From the NCBI GenBank assembly GCA_022711355.1, contig JAKLFE010000018.1, positions 1 through 64,000 of the forward strand: DNA of 64,000 nucleotides. The letters run 5' to 3'. The position numbers and the translations under genes were made by a program. Below are positions 9,421 through 17,200 of the stretch, piece by piece. The notes below the pieces were generated by a model, which saw only the letters and a list, made by a program, of their open reading frames with translations, made no database searches and was not told where the DNA came from. Source of the stretch: Spirochaetota bacterium. GTDB taxonomy: Bacteria > Spirochaetota > Spirochaetia > Treponematales > Rectinemataceae. Position 1 is the stretch's first letter. Every line of letters starts with the position of its first letter.

Positions 9421-10337
9421 GCCGCCTACCTCGTTCCATCGCCTCGGCGGGCCTCGCGATGGCTGCCGCGGCCCTGGCCGGCCTGGCCCTCGGCTCCTGC
9501 GCGGCCCCCCTGCGCCTCCGGGGAGGGGCCGATCCCCTCGCCATCCTCGAGCCCGGGCTCGCGGCCTACGCGAGGCTCGAGGGCGGCCTGGCCCGGGGCC
9601 TCGCCGCGAAGGCCCTTCCCGCCGAGGAGGCGGCCTCCCTCGCCCCCCTGCTCGAGCGCACGAGAGTCCTGGCCCTCGGCCTCGGCCGGACGGCCGCGGG
9701 CGGGGCGTCGCCGGCCTCCAATGGGCGCCTCGTCGAGGCGGCCCTCCTCGGGGACTATCCCTTCCGCCGCGCCTCCCTCGGCCTCGCCGCGAGCCGCGAG
9801 TGGCGGCGCGAGGGCGGGGCCTACCTCCACGAGGCCTCGGGCCTCCGCGCCCTGGTTCCCGGCCCCGATCTCGCCCTGGCCTCGACGGGCCCCCTCGAGC
9901 CCCTCCTCGCGCGCGCGCGCGATCCGGGGAGCTCGCCGATCCCCCCCCGCCTCGCCCCGCTCGCGGAGGCGGAGCTCCTGGTCTGGATCCCGGCCCCCTT
10001 CTCGTTCGCCGCGTTAGGCGAGCTCGAGCTCGGCTCCCTGCCGGCTCGGGGGCTCCTCGTCGCGGCCCGGCCGGCCGGGGAGGGCCGCCTCGAGGCCACG
10101 GTCGCCCTCCTCATGGAGGACGCGGACTCGGCGCGGCTCTACCGGCCGGCCGTCAGGCTCGCCTGGTACTTCCTCGCGCCGGCCATCCTGGGCGGCGAGG
10201 CCGAGCTCCCCGGCCCGGGCTTCGAGCTCGAGGGGGACCTGATCTACGCCCGCGGCCTTACGCTTCCCGAATCCGCGCTGGCGGGCCTGTTCAGGCTCGC
10301 CCTGCCCGAGGGCCTGCCGGGCCCCGCCCCGCGCTGA
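9417..10337 (+). CDS. Hypothetical lipoprotein, partner of the DUF6765-like protein
   Basis: A 306-residue protein, not recognised. The N-terminus is a lipoprotein signal with lipobox LALGSC at about residues 25-30. The mature part has alpha/beta texture with repeated Leu/Ala/Glu runs (ALGELELGSLP near residue 200, PGPGFELEGDLIYARG near 280). It starts in the ATGA overlap with the upstream gene, so it is almost certainly co-translated. It contains a rare TTA Leu codon within the decamer GCGTTAGGCG (10011-10020), which recurs elsewhere in the window. Confidence 0.7.
   Translation: MSRLPRSIASAGLAMAAAALAGLALGSCAAPLRLRGGADPLAILEPGLAAYARLEGGLARGLAAKALPAEEAASLAPLLERTRVLALGLGRTAAGGASPASNGRLVEAALLGDYPFRRASLGLAASREWRREGGAYLHEASGLRALVPGPDLALASTGPLEPLLARARDPGSSPIPPRLAPLAEAELLVWIPAPFSFAALGELELGSLPARGLLVAARPAGEGRLEATVALLMEDADSARLYRPAVRLAWYFLAPAILGGEAELPGPGFELEGDLIYARGLTLPESALAGLFRLALPEGLPGPAPR
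10011..10020 (+). repeat. Recurring decamer GCGTTAGGCG, copy 1
   Basis: Other exact copies lie at 10371-10380 (+), 31761-31770 (-) and 32099-32108 (-). Near copies: 16793-16801 (CGTTAGGCG) and 43609-43617 (GTTAGGCGA). In the three coding copies it uses the rare Leu codon TTA followed by GGC GA[CG]. Confidence 0.5.
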
Positions 10338-10386
10338 GCCTGGGCCGCGGGCCGCGGCGCGGGAAACGAGGCGTTAGGCGATACAG

Positions 10387-11697
10387 TCAGTCGACCGAGC
10401 CCGAGCGGGCGAAGTCGGCCAAGGTCTCGGCGAGGCCGCCCGCGAGGGGCAGGGTAGGATCGGTGAAGGCGGCGTAGGCCGCGTCGGGCCCGGGGCCGAG
10501 CTCCTTGAGCGCTCCGCCCATGCCCTCGAGGACGACGGCCCCCGCGTCCGGCCTCGCCTCCCGCAGCCGCTCGATCGCCTCGAGGGGGGGGCGGGAGTCC
10601 CTTCCCCCCTGGAGGATGACGAGCGGCGCGGACGTCCGGCGCAGCTCGGCCCCCAGGTCGTAGCGGAAGCTCGAGGCGAGGTAGGGCTGGATAGAGGGCC
10701 GGAAGAAGTCCTCGAAGAAAGGATCCAGGTCCTCGCGTATCCGCCCTTCCAGTATCGCGGCCACGATGGACTTCGCTTCGGCGCGGCGCTCCTCGGGCAG
10801 GGACTCGAGCTCGCCCAGGAGGGTCTCGAGGGGGGAGGCCGCGGGGGCGCAGAGGAGGGCGAGCCCGAAGTCCCCCTCCCTCCCCGCGGCCAGGCCGGCC
10901 TCGTAGAAGTCGGCGAGGGCGGCGGCGGCCACCAGGGCCCCCTCGCCGTGGCCGGCCAGGGTGACGCGGGCGAAGCGGCCGTCGGAGGCAAGGCCGCGCA
11001 GGGCGTCGACCGCGTCGGCGACGTAGTCGTCGAAGCAGAGCTCCTCCTCGCGCGCGACGAGGACGTAGGCCTCGCCCGAGCCGCGCTTGTCGTAGCGCAG
11101 CGAGGCGACGCCGCAGGCGGCGAGGCCCTCGGCGAGGGCCTTGAGGCTGTCGCTGCGGCCGGGCACCGAGTAGTTGTTCCCGTCGCGGTCGATCGCGCCC
11201 GAGCCCGCGAGGATGAGGACGACGGGGAGGCCGGAGCCGTCGCCCTCGGGCAGGAGGAGGCTGCCCGGCAGCCGCGCCGTCCTGCCGAGGACCTCGTAGT
11301 CCAGGCCGGCCGAGGAGGGCGGGGACAGGGCGAGCGCGAAGGCGCCGGAGGACTCCCCCGGGCCGACCCAGCGCCCCTCGAGGAGCTCCCCGCCGCCGGC
11401 GGGCGGGGCGGCCGAGAAGAAGAGCTCGCCCGCGGCCCAGGGAAAGGCGAAGGCGAGGCGCCCCCCCTCGCGGCTGAAGGAGGCGAGGGGGTAGCCGAAG
11501 AGGGAGCGGGCCGGCAGGTCGAGGAGGCCCCCCGATTCCAGGACGCGCAGGGAGATGGGCTCCTCGCCCTCGCCGAGGTCCACCCTCCCCTCCCAGCGCC
11601 CGAGGGCGACCTCCTCGGCCCCCGCGGAGCGGCAGCTCGAGGAGGCGAAGGCGAGGATGACGAGGAGGGCTATCGGGGAGGCGCGGCGAAGCGGCAT
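10387..11697 (-). CDS. Alpha/beta-hydrolase-fold lipoprotein lacking the nucleophile Ser and catalytic His
   Basis: A 436-residue lipoprotein (lipobox AFASSSC) with an N-terminal beta-rich domain (about 25-150) followed by an alpha/beta-hydrolase domain of the COG1073 type. Fold landmarks are ILAGSGAIDRDGNNY, SLRYDKRGSGEA and ILQGGRDSRPP. The nucleophile elbow, normally GHSEG, reads GHGEG here (codon GGC where AGC would give Ser). The catalytic-His loop, usually NH followed by L, reads EGMGGALKELG with no His. Both changes are in clean reading frame, so this looks like a pseudoenzyme or a protein with another role (binding or scaffolding). It is convergent with the preceding lipoprotein gene; no close terminator is seen. 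Confidence 0.85.
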   Translation of the reverse strand: MPLRRASPIALLVILAFASSSCRSAGAEEVALGRWEGRVDLGEGEEPISLRVLESGGLLDLPARSLFGYPLASFSREGGRLAFAFPWAAGELFFSAAPPAGGGELLEGRWVGPGESSGAFALALSPPSSAGLDYEVLGRTARLPGSLLLPEGDGSGLPVVLILAGSGAIDRDGNNYSVPGRSDSLKALAEGLAACGVASLRYDKRGSGEAYVLVAREEELCFDDYVADAVDALRGLASDGRFARVTLAGHGEGALVAAAALADFYEAGLAAGREGDFGLALLCAPAASPLETLLGELESLPEERRAEAKSIVAAILEGRIREDLDPFFEDFFRPSIQPYLASSFRYDLGAELRRTSAPLVILQGGRDSRPPLEAIERLREARPDAGAVVLEGMGGALKELGPGPDAAYAAFTDPTLPLAGGLAETLADFARSGSVD

Positions 11698-11802
11698 GGC
11701 CGCATTCTAATCCGCAGTCCCGGGGCTCGGCTACGGCCGCCCGCGCTCAGGGCCGGGCGCCTGTCTTGGCGCCGCGGTTTTCGCGCAGCGGAAACCGCGT
11801 AG

Positions 11803-14259
11803 TCAGGGCCGAAGGCCCTGACTGAGCACCTCGAAGCTCCGCGAGGCCTCCCGCCCCTCCTCGTCGACGAGGGTGAGGACGTGCCTGCCCTTGGCCGGCC
11901 TGATCTCGAGGCGGTGCTCCCCCCGCGTCGAGCCGAGGTAGGTCCCGTCGAGGTGCCAGTGGACGAGGGCGCCCGAGTCGCGGTGGGCCGCCGACATCAC
12001 GAGGGCCCCGGGCCGGCCGGTTATCTCCACGGGGATGTAGAGCGCCGCCCCCTGCTCGGGCACGAGGATGGCGAGGCTCTCCTCGGCGCGGCCCGCCGCG
12101 GTTCCCGGCCGGGGCGGGGGCAGGGGGCGGTACTCGAGGTGGCTCCTGCGGTAGTACGACTCGATCGCGGGGGGGAGGACGAAGCGCTTCTCGATCCGGA
12201 ACTCCCCCGCGCCCTCCTCCAGGGCGCTGACGCGATAGGCGCCGTCGTCGCTCAACGCGACGGAGCGGCAGTAGGGGCAGCTCCTGAGGCTGCGGGCGCC
12301 GGCGGGAGCGCGGACCGACTCCACCCGGGGGCAATGCGGGCCCGCGGCCCAGCCGGAGTCGGCGCAGACCTCGACGCTCCGGAACGCCGGCCCGGCGGGC
12401 CCCGCCTGCGGCGGCTCGGCGGAGGGCGGGGCGATCCCCGCGGAGCCCAGGAGGCCGAAGACCTCGAAGAGGATCGGCGCCGCCGCGGCCGAGCCCTTGA
12501 GCCCGGGCCGGCCCGTGCCGTCCGCGTTGCCCGCCCAGACGCCGACGACGCAGGCGTCGCCGAGCCGCCCCGAGCCCGCCTCGACGGCGTTCACGCCGAC
12601 AGCCCAGGCGTCGCGGAAGCCGTAGCTCGTGCCGGTCTTCCAGGAGACGCGCCGCGAGGAGGCGTAGAGCTCCCAGGCCGCCTCCTCCTCGGGCCGGGCG
12701 AGGGCCGACATGGCCTCCAAGGCCAGGGCGGCCGCGCCCGGCGAGAAGGGGTCGGGCCGGAGGGCCCGCGCGCGGAGCTCGGGGAGGCTGAGCCCGAGGT
12801 CGAACTGCTGGCCGCCCCCCCGGCGCCCGGCCGCCCGGGGGTAGAGCCCCGCCGCGCTGCGCGCCAGGGCCGCGTAGCGGCCGGCCATGTCCCACAGGCT
12901 CGTCTCCGCGCCCCCGAGGATGAGGGCCAGGCCGTAGTCCTCGGCCGGGCGGCCCAGGCTGCCCATGCCCGTCGAGGCCAGGAGGGCGTGGAAGCGGCTC
13001 ACCCCGTAGTCGCGGAGGAGCCGCACGAAGGGCACGTTGAGCGATCTCGCGAGGGCCTCGTCGGCCCGGACGGCGCCGGAGTAGCCGCCCGAGGCGTTCT
13101 CCGGGCCGTAGGAGCCGTAGCGGGTCGGGAGGTCGGGCAGGAGGCTCCTCGGGCCGAGCTCGCCCGAGTCGAGGGCCGCGGCGTAGAGGAAGGGCTTGAA
13201 GAGGCTCCCCGAGCTCCGGCTCGCCCGTATCAGGTCCATCGCGTAGCCCCGCGAGGCGTAGCCGGCCGCGCCTCCGCCGGTTGCCGGGGGCGGGCTCGCG
13301 TTGGCCACGTAGGCGAGGACCTCGCCCGTGTCGACCCGGGCCACGACGCAGGCCGCGTTGTACACCCCGCCCGCGGCGAGGCGCGCGACGCGGCGCGCCA
13401 GGATCGAGGCCACGCGCTCCTGGAGGGCCGCGTCGATCGTGGTCTCGGCTCGGAAGGGCCCCGAGCCCCGGAGGGCGGCGGCGCGGGCGCGGTCGACGAG
13501 CTGGGGGCCGAGGGAGGGCAGGTCGTAGGGCTCGGGCGGGAGGGGCTCGGCGAGGGCGAGGGCGAGCTCGCCCTCGCCGAGGCTGCCCCGGCCGCGCAGC
13601 CGCCACAGGAGGGCGTCGCGCTTGGCCAGGAGGCGCTCCCGGTTGCGGCCGGGATGGGCGGCGCTCGGCGCGTTGGGCAGGACGGCCAGGGTGGCCGCCT
13701 CGGCCCAGGACAGGAGCCCGGGCGAGCGGCCGAAGTAGCGGAAGCTCGCCGCCTCGAGGCCGACCACGTTGCCGCCGAAGGGGGCGTTCTCGGCGTAGAG
13801 GGCGAGGATGCCCCGCTTGCCCCTGAGGAGCTCGAGCCTGAGGGCGAGCCAGGCCTCGGCGGCCTTCTCCGGGATATCCCGCGGGCGGCCGGGCCGGGCG
13901 AGCCGCGCCACCTGCATCGTGATCGTCGAGCCGCCCGACACGACGCGGCCGGCGCGGCGGTTCTGCAGCGCCGCGCGGACCAGGGCCGCCGGGTCGAAGC
14001 CGACGTGGGAGAAGAAGCGCTTGTCCTCGAAGGCGACGAGGGCCTCGACGTACTTCGCGGGGAGCTCGGCCCCCTCGGGGAAGCGCCAGAAGCCGCCGGG
14101 CGACACGGAGGCGCCGAGGAGCTCGCCCCGCCGGTCGTAGACGGCGACGGAGCGCTCGGCGGGGAAGCGGGCCTCCGGCGGCCCCCAGAGGAGGAGGGCC
14201 GCCAGGGCGAGGGCCGAGGCCGCGCAGGGAGCGGCCTCGGCCCGCGCCGGGAGCCTCAT
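11803..14259 (-). CDS. pbpC: Penicillin-binding protein 1C
   Basis: An 818-residue bifunctional peptidoglycan synthase-like protein in the inner membrane facing the periplasm. An N-terminal membrane anchor (about 10-26) precedes the GT51 glycosyltransferase domain (VAFEDKRFFSHVGFD, GGSTITMQVAR). The transpeptidase domain follows, with its Ser in GSLFKPF (SxxK), SLN in ARSLNVPF, and the KTG motif in WKTGTSYGFRD. The C-terminal domain after a Cys pair (CPYC) is the PBP1C-specific beta domain. Its ATG lies in the ATGA overlap with the alpha-2-macroglobulin gene, the classic pbpC-yfhM pairing in which envelope repair and protease trapping are linked. Confidence 0.96.
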   Translation of the reverse strand: MRLPARAEAAPCAASALALAALLLWGPPEARFPAERSVAVYDRRGELLGASVSPGGFWRFPEGAELPAKYVEALVAFEDKRFFSHVGFDPAALVRAALQNRRAGRVVSGGSTITMQVARLARPGRPRDIPEKAAEAWLALRLELLRGKRGILALYAENAPFGGNVVGLEAASFRYFGRSPGLLSWAEAATLAVLPNAPSAAHPGRNRERLLAKRDALLWRLRGRGSLGEGELALALAEPLPPEPYDLPSLGPQLVDRARAAALRGSGPFRAETTIDAALQERVASILARRVARLAAGGVYNAACVVARVDTGEVLAYVANASPPPATGGGAAGYASRGYAMDLIRASRSSGSLFKPFLYAAALDSGELGPRSLLPDLPTRYGSYGPENASGGYSGAVRADEALARSLNVPFVRLLRDYGVSRFHALLASTGMGSLGRPAEDYGLALILGGAETSLWDMAGRYAALARSAAGLYPRAAGRRGGGQQFDLGLSLPELRARALRPDPFSPGAAALALEAMSALARPEEEAAWELYASSRRVSWKTGTSYGFRDAWAVGVNAVEAGSGRLGDACVVGVWAGNADGTGRPGLKGSAAAAPILFEVFGLLGSAGIAPPSAEPPQAGPAGPAFRSVEVCADSGWAAGPHCPRVESVRAPAGARSLRSCPYCRSVALSDDGAYRVSALEEGAGEFRIEKRFVLPPAIESYYRRSHLEYRPLPPPRPGTAAGRAEESLAILVPEQGAALYIPVEITGRPGALVMSAAHRDSGALVHWHLDGTYLGSTRGEHRLEIRPAKGRHVLTLVDEEGREASRSFEVLSQGLRP

Positions 14260-17200
14260 TTCCGCTTGGCCGGGACCGCGTTCAGCCGGGAGCCGCCCTG
14301 CCCCCCTCCGGAGCCGCCCTCGGCCCCGGCGAGCCAGCGGCCCGGCGATACCGCCTGGAGCCGCTCGTCGTACATGGCCTGGACGCTGGTCGCGGGGAGG
14401 AAGAAGGAGCCTTGGTAGGCCTTGTTGACGTAGGTCGTGAAGACCTTCTCCTCCCTCGCCCCGAGCGAGAAGTAGGTGAGGACGCGGTCGTCCCGCTGGT
14501 CGCGGTAGTCGTACAGGGGGGCGGGGGCCGGCTCGCGGCCGGGCCGCTCGTAGCCCTCCTCCTCGTCCCTGGGCTTGGGGAGCTCCTCGCCCAGGCGGAG
14601 GTTGGCGATCTCCCAGCCCGAGGGGAGGAGCTGGGTCAGGGCGAGGTCCTTGAGGTCCCGCCCGGAGCGGTTGCGCACCGTCGCCTCGACGATGAGGTCG
14701 GCGCCCTCCGAGGCGGCGCCGGGATCGACCGGCTCGCCTTCCATGTCGAGGTAGCGGATCGAGAGGGACAGGCCGTTCGCGGCGGCCTTCTCGAGGCCGG
14801 CGGGGGGCACGCCCCGGGCGACGAGGCGGCCGAAGACCGGGGTCCTGCCCGCGTTCGAGAGGGCGACCTTGACCGAGCCCCCCGAGGGCCGGGGCAGGTC
14901 GAGCCGGGCCATGGGCTTGTCGAGCCTGGCCCGCGCGGACCAGGCGCCCGAGCTGGCCGAGATCTCGGGGGCCTCCCCCGAGGCGGCCGCGGCCGCGTAA
15001 GGCAGGGCCGCGCCGAGGGCCGCGCCCAGCTCCTGGGTGGAGAGCCAGCGGCTCGAATCGAGCTCGGCGGCGAGGGCGTTGTACACGGGCAGGGCCCGAT
15101 CGACGTCGCCCATCGCGTTGAGGGCGTCGAGGATGACGGCGCGCTCGCGGACCTTGCTGCCGTAGGTCTGCTCGGCGAGGCCCGGGAATTCCTCGGGCTC
15201 GGGCGAGAGGCCGCGGGCGAGCTCGCGGGCGGCCTCGCGCATGCCCGCGAGGGCGTAGGCCGCCGCGAGGCGGAAGCGGGCGGGGGCCGGCATGGAGGGG
15301 AAGTCGCGGAAGCGGTTCATCGCCGCGATCTCGGGCCTGCCGGCCAGGGCCAGGTCGTAGAGGCGGTAGGCCTGGACGCTCTGGGACCAGGGCTCGCCCG
15401 AGTTCCAGGCCCGCGCCGAGCGCTCGAGGTAGTCGAGGGCGGGATCGAGGAAGCCCGGGGCCACCTCGTAGCCCTCGCGGGAGGCCGAGAGGAGGAAGTG
15501 GACGACGTAGGCGGAGAGCCAGTCGTGCTCGCCCTCCTCGCCGGGCCAGAAGGCGAAGCCCCCGCGCGGGGTCTGGAAGCCGCGGAGCCGGTCGAGGGCC
15601 GCTGCGACGTTGGAGCGGGCCTCGGCGGCCTTCTCGGCGGAGAGGGCGACGGTCTTGGGAAGGTAGAGCTGGGGGAAGGCCGCGGAGGTGGTCTGCTCGG
15701 CGCAGCCGTGGGGGTAGGCGACGAGCCAGTCCACGCGGCCGATCAGGTCGATGCTCCGCAGCCGCGACAGCTCGAGGGAGACGGAGTTCGTGCCCTCGCT
15801 CCCCGGCAAGGCGATCTCGCCCTGCCAGGAGCCCCCGGCGGCGATGGTCATGGAGCTCGCCTCGGAGACGGAGACCCCGACGGGCCTGACCTCGAGGTCG
15901 ATGGACTGGGAGGCCCGGGCGGCCCCCGAGGAGGCGCGGAGGGTCAGGCGGCCGGGGCCGAGGCCCTTGGCCCTGACCTCGAAGCCGAGGGACTTGTCCC
16001 CGTCCCGCTCGAAGTCGAGGCGGCCGGCCTGCTGGCCGGCGAGGGCCAGGGCGCCCTCGGCCTCGAGCTCGAGCTCGACACGCGCCTTGCCGAGGAAGGA
16101 GAAGACCGTCGCGGGGACGAAGGCGGTCTCGCCGGGGGAGAGGATCCGCGGCGCGGTGAGCTGGGCCATGAGCTCGGAGCGCACGGGCACTTCCTTCTCG
16201 GCCACGCCGAAGGCCCCTCCCGAGGCCCCGCGGGGCGCCGGGGAGCCTGCCTGGGGCAGGGAGCCGGCGACCACCATGAAGCGGACCGCGCCGATGTACT
16301 GGCCCATCGCGAAGCTCTCGCGGCGGACCTCGCCCGCCTTGAGCTCGCGGGGCGGGAAGTAGTAGACCACGGGCGGGAAGCGGCTGGGCTTGCGGTCGCC
16401 GCCGCCCAGGCCCTCGTCGGAGCCGCCCACCGCGAGGAGGGTCTCGAGCTGGCCCGAGTAGGCCCCGAGGACGTACTGGTAGAGGTCCCAGCCCGAGAGG
16501 GAGCTCGCCTCCTTCTTGTAGAACTCGTCCCAGGGATCGGGGGCCTTGTAGCGCGTGATGCCCAGGAGGCCCTCGTCGACGACGGCCACCGTGTAGGTCA
16601 TGGCCTTGCCCGAGGCCTCGCGGACGGCGAAGGACACCTCGCTGCCCGGGGCGATCGAGGCGGGGGCCTCGATCACCGGCCTAAGCCTGGTGGCCGGGTC
16701 CTCGACCATGACCGGCACGATGCCGTAGAGCCGGATCGGCAGGTCGTTCGCGGTCTGCAGGTGGGGCTGCACGAAGGTCACGTGGGCGTAGACGTTAGGC
16801 GCCATATCCGGGGTGACGAGGAACTCGTAGGAGCTCGTCTCCTTCCTCGTCTCGACCCACTCCTCGCGCAGGATCGCGCCGGCGCGCTCGATGGTGACCA
16901 GGGCGCGGCCTCCGTCGTTGGAGGGGAAGGAGAGCGAGGCGCGCTCGCCGGGCAGGTACTTGGGCTTCCCCACCGTCAGCTCGAGCATGGCCGAGGCCCC
17001 GCCGGAGTCGCGGCCCTTGCCCGCCCAGCCGGGCCAGTCGATATAGACGATCTTGCCGGCCGCGTGGCCGGGGGCCGCCCGCCTGCCCGAGCCCGTCTTG
17101 TCCTCGACGCGGACGAAGAAGCGGCCCCAGTCGGGGTACTTCACCGTGAAGGACCAGGAGCCCCGGCCGTCGGGGCCGATCTTGACCGTCCCCTTCTTGA

